DNA of 64,000 bases from Ctena decussata (taxonomy: Eukaryota; Mollusca; Bivalvia; Lucinida; Lucinidae): NCBI GenBank assembly GCA_963989385.1, contig OZ022502.1, forward strand, positions 9,067,001-9,131,000, in the 5' to 3' direction. The translations under genes and the position numbers were made by a program. Of the stretch, positions 1 through 13,700 are shown piece after piece. The notes below the pieces were generated by a model, which searched no databases, had not been told where the DNA came from, and saw nothing but the letters and a program-made list of their open reading frames with translations. How positions within the stretch are numbered: the stretch's first letter is position 1; each line of letters starts with the position of its first letter.

Positions 1-2154
1 GTAAAACAGAAACATAGCGTGATTATACGTTTCTTCTATTTTACTATCTGGTCTAGTTCATCCCATACTCTTGCGAGATCGTCACGATCTATCTTCACCA
101 AATTCTGTTTTAGCTAATCTTGCTGGATTTATAAAGTCCTTCCCGTCCGATCTTCTGTAGTATCTGTCAGAGAGTGTTTTTCCCCCTTCCCCCCGGAAAA
201 AAAGGCTATAGGAAGGACGGCTATATAGTGGATTGTCCGGACCTCATAGAGCCACTCCCCCCCCCCCACCCCCATAGAACTTTCTGCCCCACGGGGAAAT
301 TGGCTATTAGTGAATTTGGTATGTCTATTGGTATTTTGCGGAACGGAACGAAACGGAATGGAACAGAGACATTTTACGGAATTAATTCATAAGAAATGTA
401 TCAGTACTTCAAGGGAGGTATTAAACGTGATTAATTCCAAAAAATCAATATGCAAATTTACAAGGCCGTCGCCGACGGTCCGGCCGGTCCGGCTATAGCC
501 GGACCACTTTTTTGAGCGAGCGTATAACTGGCGTGACATTACTTTCATTTAAATATTTTTTACCGCGATCATTAAATGTGCCGTTGCACTCGCTCAACGC
601 ACGCAAAAAATAAATAAATAAATAAAACATTTTATAAAGGCCTAATGAACAATACAAGGCAGAAGTAGGTAGTTTATCTCAGTAATGAACAGGCTCGCTG
701 TTAGGAAATGCAGACATGGATTCATTCCGCTGAGCCTCTTGGAGACCATTTTTATGAGAATCGAAACATCTCATCTCAGCATTTCTCTGGGCACCAAACA
801 GTAAGCATCTCCTGCAAGTCATGAAAGTTCAATTACTGACCTGATTTTTGGTTGTTGCTTCTGTGGAGGTAATTACCAATAGCCTGGGACCTTGGGATGA
901 ATTGTTATCAGTAAAACAAAAATTGAACAATAGCGCCGCCCACTTACGGTCTCAAACCGGGTAGTATCCGGGTAGGCTCTAGGTCTTTAAGAATTTATAT
1001 TCATTACATGAATATCCTAAAAGAACTAGACATCAAAGATGAAGCCGCGTAAGATATAAACATGTTTATTGGGTGCCTTAATCCTATATGCAACAGTTCA
1101 GTTAATTTGTTGTTTCATCAAATCTCACGTAGGTAGTTATATCACAGGGTTATAAAACGGCGGGCAATCTATGTTGTATAGAATAAAATTAATATCAATG
1201 TGTTTAATGCTGTATGAAATAAATAGCTAATGAGAAACTTTAGTGTATAAAATATAATGTAATATTGAAAGCTTACCCAGCGATAATTTATTCAGGTGTG
1301 ACAAACTGATCCATTTTTTTTTTTCATTTAAATTACGTAACATGCATACAGATTCTTTTGAACACTACAGACGTATTCAAGTTCTGAAAACGTATTTGCA
1401 TAATTCATGAATACTCCATCACGCATCAGTTCCAAATCAGCAAAAGACGTTCAAGTTCCAAAATGGGCCTTTGTTCAGCAAGTTTTCAGTATTCATGGTT
1501 CGCAATGCGACTAAAGTAGTGTCGTGGGAATATTTTATCAAACCTAACCGTCGCATAAGTTGGTGGTTGCCACCGCCTGACGAGACTTGCCGACGGATCG
1601 AAATAATTAATATTTGTTTGTTTTAATGTTTTGGCTATCAGAACTAAACCAGTCTGTATTAACAGAAAGTCAGCTCTAATTCCTCGATGATCTTTACGAA
1701 TTTACTTATAAAATAATAATAATAAATTAAACGAGATGCAACATAAACGCACCTACAAACTTTCAGAATGTAGTAATTTCTCGGGAGAGATCTCCCGAAA
1801 CCCACCCGAAACCCCCATCACCCCCTTCCTCCGCCCCCCCCCCCCCCCCCCCCCCCCACCTACAAAAAAAAAACGGGATTTTTCGCTCTCGTGCGTTCCT
1901 CTCTCGTGCCTTCGGTACGCGCAAATACATCGCCGGACCACTTTTCACGAGCCGGCGACGGCGCTGATTTAGCAACCATATTTTTTTATAATAATCAAAA
2001 ATTACTAATTAAAGGAACGAGGAGTGTGTGATTTCTTCCCATTGCAGATATTTATATACGTACACATACGGATGCAAGTTTACAGGAAGATGTACCAACG
2101 GGTGCTTTGTTAAGTCATGTTTAATTTATTAGGGAGTTTATTACGTTGAAAATC

Positions 2155-2240
2155 ATGATCGGACGTGTGTCCCAATGGGAGTCGAGCCCACGACTCCTGC
2201 ATGAAAGGCGAACGCTAGTCCAGCCACTCCGCTGCGCGCA
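2155..2240 (-). repeat. tRNA-derived SINE head (A and B box)
   Basis: On the minus strand, GAGTGGCTGGACTAGCG resembles a pol III A box and GGGCTCGACTCCC resembles a B box, spaced about 35 bp apart as in tRNA genes. No intact cloverleaf or CCA-ready acceptor stem is evident, so a SINE head is more likely than a tRNA gene. Confidence 0.5.
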
Positions 2241-2494
2241 CGCACAGATGAACGCTTGTACAAACACAAAAATATACAAATTTATGCACACAACCACGTA
2301 CACTCATATGCGTTGTACCTGTTTTCCCAAAAACAAAAATAAGACTGATGGACACATGCATGCGATTCTAGCATCTGTTACTCATCGATATTTTACGGAC
2401 AGATACTCGTATTTCTGTTTCAATTATGAACCTCACTATTATAATTGGAGAAGGAGCAAATTCCACTATGTAGCGTATTTTCCTGCAATAATAT

Positions 2495-2740
2495 TACCAG
2501 GGGGGAAATCCACTATAGAGGGGAAAACGGCTATGCAAAAACACGTATAGTCAAGAGCCTATGTGTGATGTGCTACTTGGTATAGATCTAGTAGATTTTC
2601 CCCGGAAAAATTGTCTATATAGTCATATTTCCGGGGGGAAATTCTACTATATAGCCATTTTCCCGGTGGGTAATTCTACTATGGAAATATCATAGTCATT
2701 TTTCCGGGGGAAAAACTACTAGGGGTAAAAGCTACACTCT
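2495..2740. repeat. Degenerate tandem repeat (CCCCGGAAAA / tctactatat)
   Basis: Four or five diverged units of about 50-60 bp pair a run like tttccggggg with aaattctactatatagcc. Related text occurs at 175-240. No coding potential. Confidence 0.5.
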
Positions 2741-2961
2741 AACAGTATCCACCTATTGTAATGTAACGTAGCGTCTATTACGTTACGTTTCCTTACTTAG
2801 GAACAGTTTATGTCTTGCCACTGAAGAATACAAACTTACATACAGACAAGAGTTAGGTGTTAATTACACAGTACAGAAGGCTTCGGCCAGTTCTGTTGGA
2901 CATTACATCTTCCATGTTCAGTCGGTATCTACTTTAGCCGCGACAAGACAAAACAAATAAT

Positions 2962-3199
2962 TGAGCCGCGACACGAGAAAACCAACAATGTGGTCGTGCG
3001 CCCAGCGCAGACTCAGATCAACCTAGGCATCCGCCTAGTCCGCTCAGACTCCTCGCTAAGCCCTGAAATGGTAGCTAAGAGTCTAAGCTACCCCCATGCG
3101 GACAGCGAAGACTCTGATCAGACTGGGCGGATGCCCAGGCTGATCTGAGTCTGCGCTGGGCGCACAACCACATTGTTGGTTTTGTCGTGTCGCGGCTCA
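2962..3199. mobile_element. Palindromic MITE family A, copy 1 (238 bp)
   Basis: Starts TGAGCCGCGACACGAG and ends CGTGTCGCGGCTCA; the two halves are long imperfect inverted repeats around a short centre. No coding capacity. Full copies at 5640, 57250, 62500 and 63226 are also exactly 238 bp. Confidence 0.85.
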
Positions 3200-3220
3200 T
3201 ATAGTTACATGTGCACTCAC

Positions 3221-3403
3221 ATCAGCCCGGGCATCCGCCCAATCTGATCAGACTCTTCAATTGCACTTAAAGGTTAGCTTAAGGTCTAAGTTAGCTCTAT
3301 GTGGACACCATAGACTCTGATCAGACTGGGAGTATGCCCAGTCTGATCTGAGTCTTCGTTAGGCGCACGCGCCACTTTCTTGGTTTTGTCGTGTTGCGGC
3401 TCA
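3221..3403. mobile_element. MITE family A, truncated copy
   Basis: Lies 21 bp after copy 1. The left end is missing (starts within ATCAGCCCGGGCATCCGCCC); the right end GTTGCGGCTCA is kept. More diverged than the full copies. Confidence 0.7.
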
Positions 3404-3494
3404 GTCTTTGGAGGAAATGATGTCTGCCTGACCAATGAACCAGTTTTTATAAAAAGGATCAATAATGCCAATTATCCAATGCCCATTATTTAGA

Positions 3495-3575
3495 ATATTC
3501 GTCAGTGCAGGGTCCGAACTCACAACGGGACACCCAGCGACCGAAAAATTTCTACCAGCCAAGCAATATATGGGT
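3495..3575 (-). repeat. Possible second tRNA-like SINE head
   Basis: On the minus strand, TTGGCTGGTAG (A-box-like) is followed about 35 bp later by GTGAGTTCGGACCC (B-box-like). The match is weaker than for the copy near 2160. Confidence 0.35.
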
Positions 3576-4658
3576 ACCTCATTGGAATCAGGGAACGTTG
3601 AAGGTAGCGAAAGAAGAGAGATCGTCTTCGTCTTTCATATGCTTTGTCCTCCAAGATGTAGTGGGCAAATAACGCACACTTTCCTACGGTCACATGGCTA
3701 CGGAAAACGTGAACTTTTAGTGTTTCTGTTTTTGTTTTTTTGTTGTTGTTGTTGTTTTCTGATTTTAACCAACACCGTATCACAGTTGAAGTTTGTCAGT
3801 GGCTTGAAATACCTTATGTGCCACAAACACCTATAAGATATACATTCAGTCCGTAAGACAACAACAAAATCGGAAATATCTATTAATTTCTATTAGGCAC
3901 CAATTCTGCTTCGAAGGCGTCTGAAACTTGGAAATAAATCTGAAATTAAATTTGCCAATTTTTACTGGCGATAAGTAGAATTGCAACAACATGAATTGCC
4001 TGTTTAAAACACACCGTGATGAGATCTACAGTTCTCGTAGTTCACACTCGCGGAAGAAAAATACCGGCCAGTTGTCAATGCTTTAAGAGATTCCGCCAAA
4101 CAGAGATTACTGAGATGTGTTCTCACTTTTTGAACATTTACCAACTGAAGTACTGACCGGAGACAAATGAAATCAATATTGTTATACAAAAGAAATATTG
4201 AAAAATAAACAGAGAACATTGAAATAACTTGAGGCACAGCAATAAAGAACTCTACTTTCGATTTTGAAGTGAAGATACAAGTTCATTTCCCACAAGAGCT
4301 CACTATCGAATACAAACATTTTACGCTATAGAGATCATGCTGATGGCCTCCAACTTTAAACCTCATTTTGCGTTTAAGTCCGCCGCAGAGACGCATATTC
4401 TGGATTTGTGGAACTGCGATTTTCTGGACAATCAGTCAAAAATTCAGTCAGTTTACAATTGCTATGCAAAAATTATTGACAGACATCAAATAATTCCTCT
4501 GTCCGCTTTTACATGTCATAGTTTGTACTTCCATTCCTTATGAGGTAATGCATATTACAAAGCTATAAGACATATGTCATAATTCTAAGCGTATCCATGT
4601 TGTTTTATAGATTGTCAAATGTAAAACGATAATAATTCAAAAGAAGACTGCTATTACC

Positions 4659-4742
4659 ATGGAAATGGAATGCTTTGGAAGCCCGTGGGAGGAGCTTAAG
4701 TGTATGCTGTTTGAGGAACTGACCCCCGAGGAGCTGAAAATT
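4659..4742 (+). CDS. Coding exon 1: start of the DED-like segment
   Basis: Encodes residues 1-28 and ends in phase 0 at donor gtaagt (4743). The sequence LTPEELKI is typical of the second helix of death-effector-type domains, and the ATG at 4659 has a good initiation context. A tgttttatag acceptor at 4601-4610 suggests the exon starts at 4611 with 48 nt of 5' UTR, so an upstream non-coding exon probably exists. In the spliced frame I|VLFLMAEKLG continues smoothly into exon 2. Confidence 0.75.
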
Positions 4743-7700
4743 GTAAGTTGACGCGATATGTATTAACCCTTACAGCGCCAAGAATGAAATACTTGAATTT
4801 ACAAACACGTAGACTTCGATCAGGGGGTAAATAATGAGCCCCATCATCTGGCTCTACACTGTTTCCTATCAGTTCACACTGTTTCCTTCTATAATTTTAA
4901 TTCTCAATATGTTATAGCTTTGACAAACAGTTTCTAAGTTTACAGACGTAAATTTTGTCGTCACTCTCCTTGTTTTGGCAATTTAAGGGGTAGATTTAGA
5001 TTATATCTAATCTTGTTATACCCTTGGTAACATGCAAGGGAACATCCCCAGAAAATTTTACTCAGACATCGCGCGAGCCTCGCAAGGGTTTAGGTTTCGA
5101 GATGGTCAAGTACTTGTTACCTACGGTATCGCACAAGTTTATAATGTCAGGTCTAACTAGATCAGTGTATGGCAGGAAAAAGCATTTTTATCATTTTTTA
5201 TCAAACTTGTGTCGACAGTTAAAAAGTTTTATGGGAGACACCATGACCTTGTTGATCCCTACAATATGGCCGTTTCTAAACTATTCCCCGATTTGATGGC
5301 CCCAGCCGAAGCTTATTTAAGCTTTCAAATACCGGACTTTCATTTTCACTGAATTTTTCCATAGAAACATAGATATGGCGGGTGTATTATAATAAGCAGG
5401 TGATGCTTACTACCCCGCGGGCACCTGATCACACCTCTGTTTTGGGGTCCATGTCTGTGTATCTTAAATATTCCGGAATTGTCTATGTTTAACTGAACTA
5501 CGAGTTCGGATTTATGATTTGCGTACTTTGACCACTATCATTCAATACAGTGGTTTGAAAATTTCTCAAAAGAACACTTTTAGAAATTCGATGAAGGGTA
5601 GATAATGTGACAGTATGCCTCATATGTCGCACATATAATTGAGCCGCGACACGAGAAACCAAACAAAGTGGTTATGCGCCCAGCGCAGACTCAGATCAGC
5701 CTGGGCGCCCGCCCAGTCTGATCAGAGTCTTCGCTGTCCGCATTGAGGTAGCTTAGCCCCTTAGCTACCCTTTAAGCGCTTAGTGTAGAGCCTGGTCAGA
5801 CTGGACAGAAGCCCAGATCTATCTGAGTCTGCGCTGGGCGCACAACCACTTTGTTGGTTTTCTCGTGTCGCGGCTCATATGAACTGCACTTAGCGTCGTC
5901 AGCTGTAGTGACGGTAGATATGTTCTACTAAATTAATTGACTACACTCCACTCACACTCATTGAAATAATTGTATTGTGGACACAGGCCGAATGAAGTTC
6001 GAATGAGACTCGAGAAAGGTGAGGTTGAGATGGTTTCGTGAAAACTAAAGCTGAACTCCACTCACACTCTTGGTTTTCTAAATACGAAAGCTGATCTCCA
6101 CTCACACTCCTGTTAATCCCACTCCAGCCACACTTGTGTGATACTCGCTTGTGTTTGAGTCAAAGATACGTGTGAATTTTGCTCTAGAATATAGCCGTAA
6201 CACACTACGGCTATATGAGTCACACAGTTTTACAGCATTTTGATAAATTATACATGTATCTTTCAAAAACTAGTGTGGACGGTAAGAGAGTCATGCTGCT
6301 TTATGTATATAATTAAGACTATTCACTATTTATCCAGCGGCAACATAAGGTCAAGGCAACGTCGCATCTCATCAACGTCTGTGCAACGTCAAAGCGTTGC
6401 ATTCACGATGATGCGACGTTACAAAAATGGCATGTGCTTGCTGGGATAAGTCCTGCTCTTTGATCATCTATCATGCCTTTGTCCGGGATAACTCTTCCCA
6501 GCACAAGATACATGGAGCTTTTATTTTGGCGGCAGTTGTATTTCTTCTTGTCGTAAAACAAGCTATGAGTTGTTTTGACAGCAGTTTAGTTATAACTCTA
6601 GTTGTAAAACTATAGTTGTTCATAGACACGTGGAGAAGTAATCTCATTATGTCTTCGACGTAAAAGAACGTATTATATCCGATTTAATCATTTAAAGATT
6701 TAAAGAGGGAAGCCACTCACTCAGAAACTGTTGAAGCAGGGTTATCATAAAACAAAGCTTGTGTCGACAGTTAAAAAGTTTTATGGAAGACACCATGACC
6801 TTGTTGATCCCTACAATGTGGCCGTTTCTAAACTAATCTCCGATTTGATGGCCTCAGCCGAAGCTTAGTTAAGCTTTCAAATACCGGACTTTCATTTTCA
6901 CTGACTTTTTCCACAGATACATAGATATGGCGGGTGTATTACTATAGGCAGGTGATGCTTACTACCCCGCGGGCACCTGATCACACTTCTGTTTTGGGGT
7001 CCATGTCTGTATATCTAAAATATTCCGGAATTGTCTATGTTTAACAGACCTACGAGTTCGGACTTATGATTTGGGTTACTTTGACCACTATCATTTTAAA
7101 TATAGCTGAACACCATCTTAATATAGTCAGTGTCGTAAAATGAGTTTTCAGATATACATTTTTTTCTGTTCTTTTCTTTTTTTTACGCCTCCTATCTCAA
7201 AGTTTATCTTTGCATATCGATGCATTTTTTTCATTATTGTCATTGTTGAACATTGCAGGTTCTGTTTTTAATGGCAGAAAAACTAGGATCTCATTATGAA
7301 ATGTTGAGATCCAGCGATGATCCTATAGATCTGTTCGCAGTCTTGGAGAACAATTTCACAGAACCTGATGCCATGGTGATTCTGAAGCACGTGCTGGCGG
7401 CGTTTGGCTACCATCCACAGTTCAGTAATCACAGCTTTGAAGATATGATAGAGGTGTACGAACGGAAAACCAGAGAAGTGGAGGAAAGTTTTAAAATCTA
7501 CAGAGATGCTAACTTTATCGGGAGACGAAAGGAAATGGTCGACATCCAGAAAAGTCTTACTTCAGATAAGAAAGGTATAATTATGTAGTATAGTTTTGTA
7601 TAATCTGTGCATTGTTTTGACCCAATGATATTTCGTGGCTGTGCCCAGATTTCCGGGTCACATCCTGGGGTGATCTTTTTCTCGGGGTTTTAGGATAGAA

Positions 7701-10700
7701 TCCCTGCGTTTCATTTGACATTGACCTTGTAAAAGGTTGATCATTCGGGCGGCCTCGTTTTTTTTCTAGGGTGTTGGCGTTACAAGTGGGGTTAGTTATA
7801 TGATGATTATGATTCGTAATGATTTGTGGGTGAAACTGGTAAAAAAATGCGCCTTTGCTGCTATGATGAGGAAAATGAAACCGTTTACCGTGTCGGTATA
7901 TAGTTTTGTAATTATCCGAGTTTCGGTTGATTAAAATGATAATAATGATAATATTAACACACGATATTTACATTTATGTTGCAAAATTTAGTTACTTTTT
8001 GTTTTATCAGATAAAGAAACCACGCAACATCATACAGGGAACCTACATTATGCAAAAAGCCATGGAAAATTTTCTCGGAGGAGATCCCCTGAAGAAGGGT
8101 TTATATCCCTCTCGTGCTCTCCCCTTCGTGTCCTGGACCCTCTCGGAACGTTTTTTTGTGTCCCAGTTGCCGGGACACTTTGAAAAAAGCCGACGACGCC
8201 TCTGCGTGCTCCTTTTTTTACAATTGTTCAGTATACACTGTATCGTTTTTTGCTTGTCTAATGGATATACGTAAACCAATTGGTGGAAAGTCTTATATGT
8301 CTTTAAACCCAGCAGGGACATGACGTTAAAATGACGTCGTACTGACGTCATTTTGACGTTATGTGCCCGCTGGGAAGTTTCGAGACAATAAGTTATCTTT
8401 ACACTTTAGCCTGTCTTATAGGCCCCATCTGTTAGCAAATCCTCTTTAAAACCAAACGCCTCGTATCCCGAAGCAGCATTTTCAGTAATAATCCGTATCA
8501 AGCAAGCACCTGTCTTAAGCAAGCGGGTCCTGCGTTTCCCTCCGGTGTTTTTTTAAGACATGCTTAAGAGACGTTCTCAGTTAAGCTGGGCCATTAGCTA
8601 TTAATTTTGTCCTTCGTATTGCCTTTCTTTAAATTACAAAATAACGGTCCTGTTTACCCTCTGACAAGTTACCCTCTGTCTAAAGAACTAGATAAAAGTA
8701 CCAAGACATGCATGCGTTTTGTTAGACATTTTTAACACCGGTTCGAATAATGATACCCTGGTTTAAAATGCGACGTTTTTTTAATGTCGCAATATTGTCG
8801 TTGCATAGATATGAACGCCGCACGGCTAAAAAAGATAAATCACTGCTGCAAATCGAGTTCCATTATTAAATTCAGATGATTTCTTACATATTTCCCTGCT
8901 TAAACAATATCTAAAGGGTAGTTTTTGCTACGAAATGAGACTAGGAACGAATGTCGCAAATTTTATGTAACCTACGTCACAGCGGTAAATTCGTGATACA
9001 TGTATTAAAGTCTCCATAGTCCTATCATCATTGTAAAAAGCGGTTCAACCTTCAGGTCTGGTAATAAAATGAGGATTGGTGTGCAAATATTGAGTCATAT
9101 AGCTGGCAAAAAGTAGAGAAAACAATTTTTGAAAAAATAACAAATAGCTCCACAAAATACAATTTTCTGTTCTGGTTTCCCGTCTAGCAATGCTATATTA
9201 ACTTAGGCGGAATAGTGAGTGTGACTCCACACCTGTACATTGTATTTTTACCATTTTATGAAATCGAAAGTAGGTCATTATAGTTGCCAACTAAAATGAC
9301 CCAGATAAGTTTTCAAACCCTTTTTATGTGATACCCAAGGATGTTTTATTTGTTTAAAGTTGGCTAATCACGGTCATTTACAATTACGAGACTACACTGA
9401 GAAGCTTGCAGTGATACCTAATGATAAAATTTTTCATGCTGATAGAGCAATGGGGCCTTTAACTAAAATGGCCCGGCATCATAAAACTTACAAGATCACA
9501 CGACGAAATATGTGTTCCTCAATATCTTATATCATTTGTGCAAATTTGCTCAATTTTGTATATTTTACTCGACTTCAAAATACATTACCCCAGCATTTTT
9601 CTGTAAGAATGTAACCTTACGTCACGGGCTTTTCTTAAAACTGAGCAAAGCAATCGCTCTGAAACTCATGTGCAAAATCTTGCCTAATAACAGCTACAAG
9701 ATGGTGTGCTTAGATTTCATGCACTGAAACATTAAATGATGTAAAAACGTTAAAATGTGTGCAATGTAACCTACGTCACATGTAACCTACGTCACAACGT
9801 CACTAAGACCACGTTTTAAAAGCGTTGACGTCAATTGATTAAGCAGCGCTTCATAGAAACCCCCTTTTTGCCAAAAAAGCAAAGAAAAACATTTTGAATT
9901 GAAACCAGCCAAAATAATCAAATGTCAGTAGATTAGTAAATGTGCAATGCTACGCATGTCAAAGAAATCGTATGCGCCATCGTCTTTCAACGTATCTTAA
10001 TAACGTCATAAAATACGCCGTTTCTAATTGTTAGGGTATGTCTCTAAACATGGTTGGTATTCCATAATCCAAAACTATTATCTGAAAATATTTTAAAGAT
10101 TTGAAGCAGATATAATGAGCATTATGTTCGTGATTTTTTCTTGAATACTGGAATGGTTGTATATAATATGGCCATTTTTGTCCGCGAATGGCCCAGCTTA
10201 ACTGAGAATGTCTCTCAGCTGTATTTAACCATATCAAATTTTAGGGATTTGGATTTGTGGTCAAGGTGGTATGGGTAAAACAACACTAGCCAATGAAGTA
10301 TGTTACAGATATTTTATCAACAGAAATGTCAAGACCGTGAACGTCAATCTCAAGTAAGACTGGCCACAACAGATTTAACAGTGCTCCAGATAAGAAGGGG
10401 AAATAAGGATTCTGAGATAGTTGTCTAAAAACATATGCTGTTACCTCTCAGTAGAACCACCGTCTCGCCGAGACGGTTCTACTGAGCGGTTACAGCATAT
10501 ACATGTATTATTATTGCGAAATAAGAAAAAATATCAGCCGCGACACGACAAAACCAACAATGTATTTGTGCGCCCCGCGCAGACTCAGATCAGCCTGGGC
10601 ATCCGCCCAGTCTGATCAGAGTCTTCGCTGTCCGCATGGAGGTAGCGTAGACCATTAGCTACCCTTTAAGCGCTTAGCGAAGAGTCTGACCAGACTGGGC

Positions 10701-13700
10701 AAAAACATATGCTGTTACCTCTCAGTAGAACCACCGTCTCGCCGAGACGGTTCTACTGAGCGGTTACAGCATATACATGTATTATTATTGCGAAATAAGA
10801 AAAAATATCAGCCGCGACACGACAAAACCAACAATGTATTTGTGCGCCCCGCGCAGACTCAGATCAGCCTGGGCATCCGCCCAGTCTGATCAGAGTCTTC
10901 GCTGTCCGCATGGAGGTAGCGTAGACCATTAGCTACCCTTTAAGCGCTTAGCGAAGAGTCTGACCAGACTGGGCAAATGCCCAGGCTGATCTGAGTCTGC
11001 GCGGGGCGCACGACCACATTGTTGGTTTTGTCGTGTCATGGCTCATATCTTAGAACGATCCTAAAAATCCCATCTCACCTGAAGCGCTGCTATAGATGGT
11101 TCAGATAACGTCATCTAAACGTACGTGCTGTAATAGCTTCTTTAAAATGAAGGATGTCAAATAAAACCATGGCCTTTACAGATTTTGGTATTCTTACACA
11201 ATAAACTTCGTTTACCAGAGAATTGCTCATGCAGAAGTGTATGTCGCTTTGCTTGTGCAAATTGTTCTTTTTATCGAGTAGTACAGCAAAGATCTGGTCC
11301 ATTTGTCAAATTTGATTAAAAAAAAACATGCAGGCTCTTTTATCATGGAACTTTTAAAATCTGTGAATATACATAATATATATAAGATGGAACGAAAAAC
11401 AAATAATTTCTAAGAAAATAAATACATCAGTTGAAATAGTGGATTGACAATAACATAGATGCTTATTTTCAGTGTTTAACGTTTGTTGCAGCCCTAGGTC
11501 GATGTTAACGATCTCCGCCTCGCGTTGGTCATTAGAGACACACTTTTCAGCCTACTGTAAAACACTTATATTTGGCTGTCACTTTATTTTGACGATATTG
11601 GCGGAAAAGAAGAAAACCGCCAAATTAAAATGCCGCCAATTTAAATTATATCATAAAAGGTAGGGCTGCAGTTAGTTTGCAGTTCAGTCCCTCTGCCCTT
11701 GCATAATATCAAAGCTCATCCATATTATATTGTATAGTCCGTTTGCTCCCAAATGCAAACGGCATCCCCAATATTTTCTCAAAATTGGTGAGAGGTAAAA
11801 GATTTTCGAATCGCTCATTCTTAATTTTCATCCTATACATAACAAAATCATAATTTTGCAGAAATGTGAGGTTTTGCATAAAACAGTTTCTATACAAAAA
11901 CAGGACCTAAAATGTGTCAATTTCACCTCTAAATTACAAGGGAGTAAAAGCTGGCTGTTGGAATTCCCGTTTAGTTTTACGTGTTAGAGCATGTGACCAA
12001 TGTATGCTATCCCTGGATCAAAATTTGCATAATTAATTGAAATTTTATTCTAAATCCATTTTTTTCTACTTTTTGTTTAACCCATATATTATCAAATTTT
12101 AAAACATACAATTTTTGTTCGCAAAATAATATAATAGTTCATTATTTATTTACAACAAAGTACCACCTGACCAGTGATACCATGCGTTACGCGTGCGGGC
12201 AGGTGAATACATTTTACTATTTCATTCATATACGCCCACACCTGTAGTAAACAACGAGCTTACGCTGTTGCCTATCAACAATATTTTGGCTGTTCTAACA
12301 AGCATATGACGCCCTTCAGTGTAACTGCTAAGTTTTTGCATTAAGGTAAATGGAAAATATTTTACAAAAGCATCCAAAAATTTGGACTTTCCGTATTCTG
12401 TTATGTATAGTTGTAGGAATCATTAGGACATTGGAACATTTGATGGAACTTTCATCGTTTTCGAGAAAATAAGCAAAACCCCGTTTGCATATGGGACCAA
12501 ACGGACTATATTAAATGCTTATTTGACATGTCACGCTACTTAGTACCCAGGCCGAGTTGATTACGTCAGAAGTAACACAAAATGTTTTCGCTATAAACAT
12601 TTCATTTTATAACAGGAAATGCATAACAATATGCATTCACAAGCATTAATGAAGAAATGACAATGTACAACCTGGTCTCAATTTGAACTTTCGATAACGG
12701 CAGCAAACACCGATTGATTATTATTAAGTGTTATTACAATAATTATTATTATTATTTTCAGAAATCACAAATCCGCCAAACTAAAAATCCGCCAAAAGGT
12801 GCCCTTATAAAAACCGTCAAATTTTGCTGCCGCCAAATATAAGTGTTTCACGGTATATGAGACGCGTGGCCCCTCATTATCACCTCCAATTCAGTTACTT
12901 ACATCCACCAATACGTTGGGAGAAGTTTCTCTTTAGTTTGTTGGTTTGGGTCTGATGGCTTTTTGAGACACTTTTCCACTCTGTATCGAGCCGTGTCCCA
13001 GAGAGAGGGATACAGAAAAGAGATGTGATAGGGGAGATAAAAATGTCCAAACAACTCCCACCCGCACCTACTGCAAGCGCAGCAGGACGTTGCCCCTTGC
13101 TATTATCCAAAGGTTTCTCTTTGGGACCACCGTGCTGATTCCTCATCTCAAACTTGCACATTACACATAATCGGTCATTAGGGTGTTATGTAATCCAAAC
13201 TGTGCCTTTAAAATCAACCTCGGAACAAGCGCTAAAGACATAATTCTTGTTTATTGGGTGTCCTAATCCTATTATGCAACAGTCCAGTGGCACTGCTAGT
13301 TTATCAAAGGAAATACCCCATCTCACACAGATGATGACATTACAGGACCATTAAAAACATTATATCACTTTTTGGCTTACTTTACATATCCCTTTAAAGA
13401 CAAATATTTTCCTTTACTTGGTGCCATAATCCTATTATTCAACAGCTCATGAAATGATATTTCATAAAAGGGCAATAAAACCGCCGGGATCGCATGATGT
13501 GTTCTATATATAAGAGAATAAACGTCTTTTAAAAGCCTTAAGCCCGTATTTACTTGACGATTATTATCCCACAACAATACATGTATATAGAATTATATGA
13601 GACACTTGATACTTTTAGCGGAATCCCAGCGGGCACATGACGTCAAAATGACGTTGCATTGACGTCAATGCGACGTCATTACGTCGCATCGATGTCAGTA

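Larger units (their letters stand above)
1..4610. other. Upstream region: repeats, no supported gene
   Basis: Contains a GC-rich hairpin around 463-508 (CCGTCGCCGACGG, then CCGGCTATAGCCGG), a poly-C tract at about 1837-1858, a tRNA-like SINE on the minus strand near 2160, a Y-rich tandem repeat at 2495-2735 and MITE copies at 2962-3403. Short ORFs here lack domain-like sequence. A promoter and non-coding first exon of the NB-ARC gene may lie here; I could not identify them. Confidence 0.5.
4743..7258 (+). other. Intron 1
   Basis: Holds the dispersed repeat pair (5206, 6758), a family A MITE (5640), three copies of a CTCCACTCACACTC-type short repeat (about 5940-6130) and a CRE-rich mini-element (6333). 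No exon seen. Confidence 0.8.
7575..10244 (+). other. Intron 2
   Basis: CRE-rich mini-element at 8308 and the 1.65-kb TIR element 8568-10216. The remainder is unique AT-rich DNA. Confidence 0.8.

Noticed and set aside
1736..1975. Frames on both strands around 1740-1975
   Set aside because: Driven by a poly-C/poly-G tract giving poly-Pro or poly-Gly; no real gene evidence.
2155..2240. True tRNA gene on the minus strand
   Set aside because: A and B boxes are present but a convincing acceptor and anticodon stem are not; better explained as a tRNA-derived SINE head.
4337..4543. Possible first coding exon with ATG, 68 codons
   Set aside because: Ends at a stop with no donor before it and shows no similarity to the DED-like region. 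At most part of the promoter or 5' UTR.
10427..10974. CRISPR-like array
   Set aside because: Only two units, no spacers, eukaryotic context; it is a tandem duplication of MITE DNA.
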